This document shows positions 17,572 to 24,879 of a stretch of DNA of 27,288 nt, piece by piece. Made by a program: the position numbers and the translations under genes. The notes under the pieces are model-generated. The model did no database searches and was not told where the DNA came from. It worked only from the letters and a program-made list of their open reading frames with translations. Within the stretch, counting starts at the first letter, position 1. Each line of letters begins with the position of its first letter. This DNA comes from Cyclobacteriaceae bacterium (GTDB lineage Bacteria > Bacteroidota > Bacteroidia > Cytophagales > Cyclobacteriaceae): positions 1 through 27,288 of the forward strand of contig JAKISE010000037.1 in NCBI GenBank assembly GCA_021648745.1, given 5' to 3'.

Positions 17572-17979
17572 TTAGTTGGCCGCAGAAACTTCTCCACTGA
17601 GCTTGAGTACTATAGCACCGGTTCCAGTATTGGCCATAACCGTTACTGTTTTGTTAAAAGCACCCACTTTAGCTGCGTTATAGCGTGCCGAAACAAACCC
17701 TGTTTTACCAGGAGCAATGGGCTCTTTACTATAATTTGCAACCGTGCAGCCACACGAAGCCTTTACGCTTGAAATTATCAAAGGCACGTCTCCTTTATTG
17801 GTAAAATTAAAGAGGTGTTCAACTGGCTTATCTTTTTCTATCACCCCAAAATTATGGGAGGTAGATTCCCAGGTAAACAGAGGGCCGGCTAGCTCAGCAA
17901 TTTTACCAATTACCGAAGTGGTTGCAAATACAGTGGTAATAAAAGCCACTGAAGCGAGTAACATCATTTGTTTTTTCAT
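17572..17979 (-). CDS. DUF1573 domain secreted protein
   Basis: From the ATG at 17979 the protein has 135 residues with a signal peptide (MKKQMMLLASVAFITTVFATT). The DUF1573 Ig-like domain follows: FTWESTSHNFGVIEKDKPVEHLFNF overlaps its start, then KASCGCTVANYSKEPIAPG with the Cys-Gly-Cys signature, and the final strand IVLKLSGEV. Such domains are common single-domain periplasmic proteins in Bacteroidota; the function is unknown. An ATG 27 bases upstream is in frame, but the probable -7 box (18004-18011) overlaps it, so the later start is favoured. Four phased TTAAT boxes lie immediately upstream, which suggests control by an OmpR-type regulator. Confidence 0.9.
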   Translation of the reverse strand: MKKQMMLLASVAFITTVFATTSVIGKIAELAGPLFTWESTSHNFGVIEKDKPVEHLFNFTNKGDVPLIISSVKASCGCTVANYSKEPIAPGKTGFVSARYNAAKVGAFNKTVTVMANTGTGAIVLKLSGEVSAAN

Positions 17980-18003
17980 AATTTTATTTGTTTTGTTAGG
18001 TAT

Positions 18004-18011
18004 CAAAATTG
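18004..18011 (-). promoter_or_regulatory. Candidate -7 promoter box of the DUF1573 gene
   Basis: On the minus strand CAATTTTG is one base from the Bacteroidota -7 consensus TAnnTTTG. It would place the transcript start near 17997, leaving a short leader before the ATG at 17979. No clear TTG lies at -33; the phased TTAAT boxes begin at that spacing, as expected for an activator-dependent promoter. Confidence 0.4.
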
Positions 18012-18033
18012 AAGTTTACACTCCATAACCTCT

Positions 18034-18075
18034 GTTAATGAGTTCTTAATGTTTGTTAATGAGTTGTTAATGTTT
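18034..18075. promoter_or_regulatory. Phased TTAAT boxes: likely OmpR-type regulator binding array
   Basis: A 21-base unit occurs twice in tandem (18034-18054 and 18055-18075) with one mismatch. Each unit holds two TTAAT boxes, so four boxes start at 18035, 18046, 18056 and 18067, spaced 11, 10 and 11 bp, about one helical turn. This is the typical layout for OmpR/PhoB-family regulators. The same GTTAATGAGTTGTTAA string occurs at 19558-19573, before the histidine kinase gene. The array fills the gap between the metallo-hydrolase stop and the DUF1573 promoter. Confidence 0.6.
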
Positions 18076-19516
18076 ACTCTAAATCAACAGTAGCTTTTAG
18101 CTCATTAAAAGGAATTACCGTTTTTACGCCTTGGTTATTAACAGGCCAAGACTGTATGATAGTCTCAACATCTATATTAAGATCTAATATAGCTTTATAA
18201 AGCCCTGCTTGTCTCTTTCTAGCTTTTTGGGGCTCTCCTTCTTTCTTAATCCAAACCAAATCATCTTGAAATAATAAGTGAAGAGAAGGAAAATAGTAGA
18301 TTAAATACCCTTTAGTATGGGCAGATTTTTCGCCAATGAAATAAACCATCATATCAAATTCTCCGTCCGAAATTAGTAAGCTGTCTTTTAAAACTTCTAC
18401 AACTAACGGTTTTGGTTCTACTTGTAAACTATCTGGGTTTAATGTGTGAGGAGCATTGGCAATATAGGTTACATACTCTTTGGTAACATCTGAGCATATA
18501 ATGCTAGCTCCTTTATGAATAAATGGTCTAATGCCTCCTAAATAATGTGGATGATAATGACCAAAAACAAAATATTTAATGGGCTTATTGGGAGCTATTT
18601 TTTTTGCTTCTGCAATAATTAGCTCCCCATTTTCACTATTTAAAGGTGCTTCCGCTACTACTAAAAATGTTGAGAACTCAACTATCATCACTCTATCGTT
18701 TGTATGTTTTAATTCAAGAAAGTGGATGTTTTCATTTAACTTTTCTGTCTGTAATTCAGGCTGGGTTTCTGCTATTTCAACAAGCGCATAGTCTTTAGGT
18801 TTTTGTAAAATTGCTGGAGCAGATTCTGCAAACAGAACCATGCCTATTAAAACTTCATCTTGTACTTTTCCATTAATTTTTTCTATTTGTATTTTCTGAG
18901 GAGTATAGAGGTTTTTCGTTTTTACAAAAGATGAATAATGAATGGTTGTTAACACATCTCCAAATAATTCATCATCTTTTAAAATAGTCACTTTTTGCAA
19001 CAGGTTATCAAATTTTCTGATGTATAGTTTTACAATCGTTTTGTTAATAGTAGTAGTATAAACAGCAAATACAGAGTTACTTTCTTTGCTTTCTGCTACT
19101 TCATTTTGTAAAAAATAGTTTAGAATATTTGTTGGAGTATATCTTGCTGTATTTAAAACCTGATTTGCAAAGGATTCTTTTGTTACAGGAAGAAGCTCGT
19201 TATCTCCGTAATCTAAATGCAATAACTCTGTACTATTAAATACAATACTTGAATAGTATTTCCTTTTACCTCTACGTAATGTATCCTGTTTAATAAAATT
19301 ATTGGCATTGCTCCAAACCAACCCTTTTCCTTCATATTTGGTTTGCTGCCAAGGCTCAAAATTATGCCCTAGTTCGTTGCGTTTTTCTACATACGAAAAA
19401 GTAACATATTCATTTTGAATAGGCTTAACTTGGTTAAGCCAGCATTTTGTTATGCTGTTTTGTGCGCTTACAGATAAGGATAAAAAAAGTATTATCAGGC
19501 TAATTATTGTTTTCAT
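18074..19516 (-). CDS. Secreted metallo-beta-lactamase-fold protein with degenerate metal site
   Basis: The 480-residue protein has a signal peptide (residues 1-19, SLSVSAQ). After an N-terminal region of about 250 residues with no recognised domain comes an MBL-fold domain. Its metal motif reads FGHYHPHYLGG (319-328), so His320 and His322 are kept, while the Asp and His of H-x-H-x-D-H are His324 and Tyr325. Later landmarks are GEKSAHTKGYLIYYFP (His400) and LLFQDDLVW (Asp418/419). The layout is related to secreted quinoprotein-relay or SoxH-like hydrolases, but activity is doubtful. It is divergent from the histidine kinase gene, sharing a 96-base intergenic region with regulator-like boxes, and is followed by the DUF1573 gene. 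Confidence 0.85.
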   Translation of the reverse strand: MKTIISLIILFLSLSVSAQNSITKCWLNQVKPIQNEYVTFSYVEKRNELGHNFEPWQQTKYEGKGLVWSNANNFIKQDTLRRGKRKYYSSIVFNSTELLHLDYGDNELLPVTKESFANQVLNTARYTPTNILNYFLQNEVAESKESNSVFAVYTTTINKTIVKLYIRKFDNLLQKVTILKDDELFGDVLTTIHYSSFVKTKNLYTPQKIQIEKINGKVQDEVLIGMVLFAESAPAILQKPKDYALVEIAETQPELQTEKLNENIHFLELKHTNDRVMIVEFSTFLVVAEAPLNSENGELIIAEAKKIAPNKPIKYFVFGHYHPHYLGGIRPFIHKGASIICSDVTKEYVTYIANAPHTLNPDSLQVEPKPLVVEVLKDSLLISDGEFDMMVYFIGEKSAHTKGYLIYYFPSLHLLFQDDLVWIKKEGEPQKARKRQAGLYKAILDLNIDVETIIQSWPVNNQGVKTVIPFNELKATVDLE

Positions 19517-19557
19517 GTTTTTTTATGTAAGTATGGGGGTATTAATTTATAATCAAT

Positions 19558-19592
19558 GTTAATGAGTTGTTAACGATTGGTAACAGATTAAT
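19558..19592. promoter_or_regulatory. Second copy of the TTAAT box motif in the divergent promoter region
   Basis: GTTAATGAGTTGTTAA starts at 19558, with boxes at 19559 (TTAAT), 19570 (TTAAC) and 19580 (GTAAC), spaced 11 and 10 bp. A further TTAAT lies at 19588. It sits between the metallo-hydrolase gene (minus) and the histidine kinase gene (plus) and could serve both, including autoregulation of the kinase-regulator operon. Confidence 0.5.
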
Positions 19593-19612
19593 AAATGGGC
19601 TACTTTTAAGCC

Positions 19613-20872
19613 GTGAGAGGCAAAAACATTCGCTTGGTACTAATACTTGCAACCCTATCCTTAATAGGCATAAGTATTGCCCAGATTTACTGGGTACGAG
19701 CGGCCTTTAACCAAGAGCAAGATCATTTTCATAGACAAGTAAACGCAGCACTTAACCAAGTGGCAGGAGAGTTTTATAGTATTAATAGGATAAATGTTCC
19801 CAACACAAATCCAATTAGACAGGTGTTAGGTAATTATTATATTGTAATGGTAAATAGCCCAATAGATACCAACATACTTAAAGAGCTATTAACAAAGGCA
19901 TTTGCCAAGCGAGGAATCACAACTGATTTTGAGTATGGTATATATAATTGCGATACCGAATGTATGGTGTTTGATGAATATGTAAGCTCTGATGCTTTGC
20001 CTGTGATAGAAAGCTTAAACCAATTACCTGCTTGGAGTGAAGCGAACTATTACTTTGGAGTTTACTTCCCAAGCAAAAGCGGCTACTTAATTAACCGAAT
20101 GAAGATTTGGATGTTTACTACAGTTGTTCTTCTTGTGGTAATCCTCTTTTTTGGCTATGCGATGTTTATCATCTTAAAACAAAAACGACTGTCTGAAATC
20201 CAAAAGGATTTTATTAGCAATATGACCCACGAATTTAAAACGCCTATATCAACCATAGCCGTAGCATCGGAGGTATTGCAACAGCCAAATATTGTAGATG
20301 AACCCGAACGGTTATTAAATTATGCCACTATTATTAGCAAAGAGAACAAACGGTTGAAAGGCCAGGTTGAACGAGTATTGGAATTGGCTTCGTTGGAAAA
20401 TGATGCACTTGAGCTTAATTACACCAATATCTCCGTGCACAGTATTCTTACAGAAGCAGTAGATCAGTTTTCGGTTTCAGAGGCACAAGGGAAGATAGAA
20501 TTTTTAGCGAATGCTAAAAAAGATGTAATTTGGGCCGATAAGCACCATTTTATGAATATGGTATATAATTTAATAGACAATGCCATTAAGTATAGCAACA
20601 CCCCCTATCGAGTTAAGATAACGACTACTTACGAAAACGGAAGCACTTGTATTTCGGTAAAGGATAAAGGCATTGGCATTTCTCTTGGAGACCAAAAACT
20701 AATATTTGACAAATTTTACAGGGTCGGAACGGGCAACTTACATAATGCCAAAGGGTTTGGCATTGGCTTAAGCTATGTTAAGTTAATGACCAAAGAATTT
20801 GGCGGCTCAATAAGGGTGGTAAGCAGCATTGGCAAAGGGAGTGATTTTATTATGAATTTTAAAAATGGGTAA
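19613..20872 (+). CDS. Membrane sensor histidine kinase
   Basis: The 419-residue protein starts at a GTG; no ATG lies ahead of the first membrane helix (RLVLILATLSLIGISIA, about 7-23). A periplasmic sensor of about 140 residues with two Cys (Cys113, Cys117) follows, then a second helix (168-188). The kinase core is complete: H box SNMTHEFKTP with His206, N box NLIDNAIKYS (Asn323), G1 DKGIGI (351-356), F box KFYRV and G2 GFGIGLSYV (381-389). It should autophosphorylate His206 and pass phosphate to the regulator encoded next, which overlaps it by 8 bases. It is the first plus-strand gene of the window, divergent from the metallo-hydrolase. Confidence 0.96.
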   Translation: MRGKNIRLVLILATLSLIGISIAQIYWVRAAFNQEQDHFHRQVNAALNQVAGEFYSINRINVPNTNPIRQVLGNYYIVMVNSPIDTNILKELLTKAFAKRGITTDFEYGIYNCDTECMVFDEYVSSDALPVIESLNQLPAWSEANYYFGVYFPSKSGYLINRMKIWMFTTVVLLVVILFFGYAMFIILKQKRLSEIQKDFISNMTHEFKTPISTIAVASEVLQQPNIVDEPERLLNYATIISKENKRLKGQVERVLELASLENDALELNYTNISVHSILTEAVDQFSVSEAQGKIEFLANAKKDVIWADKHHFMNMVYNLIDNAIKYSNTPYRVKITTTYENGSTCISVKDKGIGISLGDQKLIFDKFYRVGTGNLHNAKGFGIGLSYVKLMTKEFGGSIRVVSSIGKGSDFIMNFKNG

Positions 20873-21560
20873 TAGCGCACATATTTTATTGGTTGAAGAC
20901 GATGAAAGCTTGGCTTTTGTAATAAAAGACAACCTCGAAAAAGCAGGTTATCAAATCACATTGGCTACTAATGGAGAAGAAGGGTGCTCTGTTTTTACCC
21001 CAGGCATTCATGCGCTCTGCATTTTAGATGTAATGCTTCCTAAATTGGATGGTTTTGCTTGTGCCAAAAAAATTAGAAGCAAGGATAGCAACACCCCTAT
21101 TTTGTTTTTAACAGCAAAATCAATGAATGAAGACATTCTTAATGGATTTAAACATGGAGGAGACGACTATATAACCAAGCCTTTTAACTTTCAAGAGCTA
21201 CTTTACAGAATTGAGGTGTTTCTTAAAAGGTCGCAGAAAGGCAAGGCTCAACAAGAGCCAATACTAAGTTGTAGAAATGTTGTTTTTAACACTCAAAGCC
21301 TAACATTAATTGTAAATGACACCGAGTTTAGCCTCACCCAAAAAGAAACTGATTTGCTGGCACTATTTTTTGAACAGAAAAACATGCTATTAAAGCGTGA
21401 AACTATACTTAACCAGCTTTGGGGTGATGACGATTATTTTATGGGGCGCAGCTTAGATGTGTTTATATCTAAACTACGCAAATATCTTAAAGAAGCCGAA
21501 GGGCTAAGTATTCTTAACCATCATGGCGTTGGCTTTAAAATGATGGTTAAAGAATTATAG
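20865..21560 (+). CDS. OmpR/PhoB-family response regulator
   Basis: The 231-residue protein has an N-terminal receiver with the acidic pocket EDD (11-13), phospho-acceptor Asp55 (LDVMLPKLDG), Thr83 and Lys105 (ITKPFN). A C-terminal winged-helix DNA-binding domain follows (LTQKETDLLALFF, then RSLDVFISKLRKYL). It is the partner of the histidine kinase by overlap (8 bases) and strand. The phased TTAAT boxes at 18034-18075 and 19558-19592 are candidate targets because OmpR-type proteins bind direct repeats about 11 bp apart. The stop is followed by a REP-like palindrome and convergent genes. Confidence 0.97.
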   Translation: MGNSAHILLVEDDESLAFVIKDNLEKAGYQITLATNGEEGCSVFTPGIHALCILDVMLPKLDGFACAKKIRSKDSNTPILFLTAKSMNEDILNGFKHGGDDYITKPFNFQELLYRIEVFLKRSQKGKAQQEPILSCRNVVFNTQSLTLIVNDTEFSLTQKETDLLALFFEQKNMLLKRETILNQLWGDDDYFMGRSLDVFISKLRKYLKEAEGLSILNHHGVGFKMMVKEL

Positions 21561-21568
21561 GATTTGCT

Positions 21569-21640
21569 ATTCCGAGGTACGAGGAATCTTATACAACAGT
21601 TATAATTGCTTATCTTAGAAGATTCCTCGTACCTCGGAAT
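21569..21640. repeat. REP-like palindrome between convergent genes
   Basis: Two perfect 22-base arms (21569-21590 and 21619-21640) are inverted around a 28-base spacer. Each arm itself is partly symmetrical (ATTCC ... GGAAT) with the core GAGGTACGAGG. No T-run follows on either strand, so it is not a standard intrinsic terminator, though it may stop both convergent transcripts. From memory, 'CGAGGTACGAGGAAT'-like units are repeated intergenically in several Bacteroidota genomes. Confidence 0.75.
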
Positions 21641-21651
21641 AAATAAAAAAT

Positions 21652-22176
21652 CTAAAAAGGGTCGTATTTAAATTTTTGACCACCTACAGAAGCTTGGTAC
21701 ATTAAGCCTCCTTTCGCCATCGTAAAAACGGCTACACCTTCTACATATTTTGCATCTGCTGATACTCCAGCAGCAGATGCCACCGCAGAAACCTGAGCGG
21801 CAAATTCAATTTTGTTTTCTGTAAACCGATCAAACTCTTTTTTTGATTCAAAAAATATCACCTCTCTAAAGGACTGTCCTCCTGCCTGAAATCCAATACA
21901 TAATTGTGTTAGTTTGGCCATTCCTATCAAGGATCCCTGCTTAAAAACGGCTCCATTTCCACTAGCGCCACCAACATCTAAGCCTCCCTTGCCTACATTA
22001 GGAAACATAACATAGCCATAAGAAGACCCAAAAAAGGCACCCATTCCCTTATCTGTTTTGAGAAAAGATTTTTTGGCCTCTTTGCTTTCAGAAATAATTT
22101 CTTTGTCCTTTTTTGTTTGTGCTAAAAGGGTAAGACTTACTGCAAGGCTTACGAATAGCAATAATGATTTTTTCAT
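21652..22176 (-). CDS. SYLF (YSC84-like) lipid-binding domain protein, secreted
   Basis: The 174-residue protein has a signal peptide (MKKSLLLFVSLAVSLTLLAQ). The mature part carries the SYLF/YSC84 pattern: FFGSSYGYVMFPNVGKGGLDVGG overlaps the start, followed by GSLIGMAKLTQLCIGFQAGG and AVFTMAKGGLMYQASVGGQKF, which are Gly-rich strands. In eukaryotes the domain binds phosphoinositides; bacterial members are periplasmic, function unknown. It follows the antiporter gene by 26 bases on the same strand and is probably in one operon with it. Confidence 0.92.
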   Translation of the reverse strand: MKKSLLLFVSLAVSLTLLAQTKKDKEIISESKEAKKSFLKTDKGMGAFFGSSYGYVMFPNVGKGGLDVGGASGNGAVFKQGSLIGMAKLTQLCIGFQAGGQSFREVIFFESKKEFDRFTENKIEFAAQVSAVASAAGVSADAKYVEGVAVFTMAKGGLMYQASVGGQKFKYDPF

Positions 22177-22202
22177 ACTTAATTTAATAGTTTAAATAGT
22201 CA

Positions 22203-23282
22203 TTATTGAAATACATATAAATCTACAATTTCGTACACTACAAATAAAATATAGAGCAGAATAAGAATATAGCCTAAACGCTTATTTAGCTCCCATTTAC
22301 GATAAATTAAGGCAAAAAGGATTAGCAGCACCGAGCCCAACAAAAGACCAACAGCAACTTCAAGGCCTTCAATATGAGTAGTTACCGCTTCTTTAAGCAA
22401 CATATGTTTAAGAAACCAAGGCAAGCCTAAGCCTATAAAAATGTCAAATATGTTAGAACCAACGGCATTACTTACTGCCATACCACCTCTACCTTGTTTA
22501 GCTACAATTGCCGATGAAACAATGTCTGGCACCGAAGTTCCTATTCCCAAAACGATTAATGCAATTACCATTTCTGGCACTCCTAAAATTGCCGAAACAT
22601 GCACGGCACTTTCTACCAACACCCAGCACGTAGCAGCTATGAGTAAAATTGAAACGGTAAATACTAAAATGTATTTTTCAGGACGAGGAACGATGAATTT
22701 AATGGTGGCATCTATGGGTTTAAAGATCGATTTCCATCCTCCAGTTGACTCTTTTTCTTCAGCATAGATAGGTTCTATATCAATTTCTTCATACTTAAAC
22801 CACTTCTTCCAACTAATTACTGAGTACACGTAAAAAGCATACATAAACATAAAAGCAAGGGACTCATAAAGTGTAACAGTTTCATTTTTTAAAACCAAAT
22901 AAAACGCAACTATCGAAATTGCATAAAACAACAAATCCCTTACAACGGGTTGCCAGGCAATTACTGATTTTTTAACAATACCCGCCACTCCTATTATTGC
23001 TAATAAATTAAATATGGCAGACCCCACTATTGTTCCTACTCCTAAATCGCCATGGTCGCCCGGCTTGAAAAGAGCCATTATTGCCACAAAAATTTCGGGT
23101 GCACTAGAGCCCGCAGCCATTAAAGTGGCACCAGCCATATCATGAGAGAGGTTTAATGCTTTTGATATTTTATCAAGCGAAGGAACAAAGTACTTGTCCC
23201 CGATTTCTGCTAAAACGTAAAATGAAATTAATAATAGCAGGGAATACCCAATTAAAGCCATAGAATAGATGATTAAGGGCAT
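22203..23282 (-). CDS. Ca2+/Na+ antiporter of the CaCA family (YrbG-like)
   Basis: The 359-residue protein is a polytopic membrane protein with two homologous halves. The alpha-1 repeat has MAAGSSAPEIFVAIMALF (residues about 55-72, acidic Glu63) and the alpha-2 repeat GIGTSVPDIVSSAIVAK, with Asp at the matching site. A hydrophilic loop with IDIEPIYAEEKES separates the halves. These conserved acidic residues bind the exchanged cations. The family is usually a K+-independent Ca2+/Na+ (or Ca2+/H+) exchanger in the inner membrane; ion specificity is inferred. Length is near that of YrbG. It is transcribed away from tRNA-His and into the SYLF gene. Confidence 0.94.
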   Translation of the reverse strand: MPLIIYSMALIGYSLLLLISFYVLAEIGDKYFVPSLDKISKALNLSHDMAGATLMAAGSSAPEIFVAIMALFKPGDHGDLGVGTIVGSAIFNLLAIIGVAGIVKKSVIAWQPVVRDLLFYAISIVAFYLVLKNETVTLYESLAFMFMYAFYVYSVISWKKWFKYEEIDIEPIYAEEKESTGGWKSIFKPIDATIKFIVPRPEKYILVFTVSILLIAATCWVLVESAVHVSAILGVPEMVIALIVLGIGTSVPDIVSSAIVAKQGRGGMAVSNAVGSNIFDIFIGLGLPWFLKHMLLKEAVTTHIEGLEVAVGLLLGSVLLILFALIYRKWELNKRLGYILILLYILFVVYEIVDLYVFQ

Positions 23283-23327
23283 AAATATAAGATTATTTTT
23301 TAGTTAATAATCTTTTGCTCAGGCACA

Positions 23328-23360
23328 TAAAAAAAGCTTCTCGATTTTCGAGAAGCTTTT
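23328..23360 (-). terminator. Rho-independent terminator of tRNA-His
   Basis: A perfect 13-base inverted repeat (AAAAGCTTCTCGA, TTT, TCGAGAAGCTTTT at 23332-23360) ends, read on the minus strand, in a run of T. It begins two bases after the tRNA-His 3' end. Confidence 0.88.
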
Positions 23361-23362
23361 AG

Positions 23363-23437
23363 GGTGGAAGACGGGACTCGAACCCGCGACCCTCGGTACC
23401 ACAAACCGATGCTCTAACCAACTGAGCTACAACCACC
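23363..23437 (-). tRNA. tRNA-His (anticodon GTG)
   Basis: Read on the minus strand, the D stem is GCTC/GAGC, the anticodon arm is TCGGT-TTGTGGT-ACCGA with anticodon GTG, and the T arm is GCGGG-TTCGAGT-CCCGT. The extra 5' G (position -1) pairs with C73, the identity feature of histidine tRNA. The acceptor stem has two U-U appositions (positions 5-68 and 6-67). CCA is not encoded. It is a single gene, preceded by a Bacteroidota-type promoter and followed by an intrinsic terminator. Confidence 0.96.
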
Positions 23438-23472
23438 GTGTAAACCCGCGTGCTGGCAGGTAAATTGGAGTG

Positions 23473-23502
23473 CAAATATATTGCTTCAATTAATATTTGC
23501 AA
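23473..23502 (-). promoter_or_regulatory. Bacteroidota-type promoter for tRNA-His
   Basis: On the minus strand TTG (23500-23502) and TATATTTG (23473-23480) are separated by 19 bases, matching the sigma-ABfr-type consensus TTG-N19-TAnnTTTG exactly. Transcription would begin about 30 bases before the tRNA. It lies right after the dihydroorotase stop. Confidence 0.75.
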
Positions 23503-23520
23503 TCGCTTGAAGCACTAAAT

Positions 23521-24846
23521 TTATCGATTGAATAATAATCTATCTCCGTTCCCTACCTCTTGAATGATTCCGTTGGCATAAGCTAGCTTGCCATTAACAA
23601 ACGTATGTGTCACTTTTGATTTAAAGGCATGTTCTTCAAAAGGAGACCAGCCGCACTTGGCCAAAACATTTTCTTTACTTACGGTCCATGGGTTATCAAT
23701 ATCCACCAATACTAAATCAGCATAATATCCTTCTCTAATATACCCTCGTTCTTTAATCTTAAACAAAATGGCAGGGTTATGACTCATTTTTTGCACAATT
23801 TGAGGTAGCGTCATTTTTCCTTGATGATAGAAATCTAACATGGCCACTAAGCCGTGCTGGATCAACGGCCCTCCTGAAGGAGCTTTGAAATAAGAATTCT
23901 GCTTTTCCTCAAGTGTATGAGGAGCATGGTCAGTCGCTATTATATCAATTTTGTCAGAGAGCACAGCTTCCAGAATGGCTTTTTGGTCGTTGGCAGATTT
24001 TACTGCTGGGTTCCATTTAATTAATGCTCCTTTTTTTGCGTAGTCACCATCATTAAACCATAAATGATGAATACAGGCCTCCGCAGTTATTTTCTTTTCT
24101 GCCAAAGGAATTGAATTATCAAATAGTGCAACCTCTTTGGCGGTGGAAATATGGAGAATATGCAATTGGGTGCCATACTTTTTAGCCAACCCTACTGCCA
24201 TACTCGAAGAAATATAGCAGGCTTCTGCACTACGAATAATAGGGTGCTGTTCTATTGGCACCTCTTCTCCAAACTGTACTTTAGCAGCTTCTGTATTTCT
24301 TCGAATAGTTACCTCATCTTCGCAATGGGTGGCGATAAGCATATCAACTTTAGAAAAAAGCCCCTCTAATGTCTTTTCTTCATCTACCAACATATTGCCT
24401 GTAGAGGAGCCCATAAATATTTTTAATCCGCACACATCGGAGGGGTTGGTTTTCAACACTTCTTCGATATTATCATTAGAGGCTCCCATAAAAAAGGAGT
24501 AATTGGCTAAAGAGCGCTTTGCTCCAATGGCATACTTATCTGCTAATAAGCCTTGGGTTAACGCATTGGGTACCGTGTTGGGCATTTCCATAAAAGAGGT
24601 TACTCCACCAGCCACGGCTGCTCTCGATTCTGTAAAAATATTGGCTTTATGGGTTAAACCTGGCTCACGAAAATGCACCTGGTCATCAATAACCCCTGGG
24701 AAAAGATACTTGCCAGAAGCATCAATTATTTCTTCATTATTGGCAGAAATGGAAGAAGCGATTTTTTCAATTCGGCCGTTCTTGATAAGCACATCGGCTT
24801 CAAATTGCTGACCTTCGTTAATAATTGTAGCTGATTTTATGAGCAT
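23521..24846 (-). CDS. pyrC: Dihydroorotase (pyrimidine biosynthesis)
   Basis: The 441-residue protein is an amidohydrolase of the dihydroorotase class. It has GVIDDQVHFREPG (51-63), the metal-bridging lysine in GLKIFMGSS (Lys142), zinc-ligand histidines ATHCED (His174) and LHILHIS (His232), and the catalytic aspartate IATDHAPH (Asp306). It closes carbamoyl aspartate to dihydroorotate, the third step of UMP synthesis. The first residue of the usual D-x-H-x-H motif is Gln56 rather than His; I recall this variant in Bacteroidota enzymes such as that of Porphyromonas gingivalis. A near-perfect promoter box lies at 24869-24876. No other pyr genes are in the window. Confidence 0.96.
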   Translation of the reverse strand: MLIKSATIINEGQQFEADVLIKNGRIEKIASSISANNEEIIDASGKYLFPGVIDDQVHFREPGLTHKANIFTESRAAVAGGVTSFMEMPNTVPNALTQGLLADKYAIGAKRSLANYSFFMGASNDNIEEVLKTNPSDVCGLKIFMGSSTGNMLVDEEKTLEGLFSKVDMLIATHCEDEVTIRRNTEAAKVQFGEEVPIEQHPIIRSAEACYISSSMAVGLAKKYGTQLHILHISTAKEVALFDNSIPLAEKKITAEACIHHLWFNDGDYAKKGALIKWNPAVKSANDQKAILEAVLSDKIDIIATDHAPHTLEEKQNSYFKAPSGGPLIQHGLVAMLDFYHQGKMTLPQIVQKMSHNPAILFKIKERGYIREGYYADLVLVDIDNPWTVSKENVLAKCGWSPFEEHAFKSKVTHTFVNGKLAYANGIIQEVGNGDRLLFNR

Positions 24847-24868
24847 TGCTAAAAGAGTTAAGTTCTAG

Positions 24869-24876
24869 CAAAGTTA
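24869..24876 (-). promoter_or_regulatory. Candidate -7 promoter box of the dihydroorotase gene
   Basis: On the minus strand TAACTTTG is an exact match to the Bacteroidota -7 consensus TAnnTTTG, 22 bases before the pyrC ATG. No clear TTG is seen at -33. It lies just downstream of the caspase-like gene stop, so pyrC probably has its own promoter. Confidence 0.55.
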
Positions 24877-24879
24877 GGG

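Noticed and set aside
23291..23312. GATTATT/AATAATC dyad before the antiporter gene
   Set aside because: Short, AT-only stem likely by chance in AT-rich DNA.
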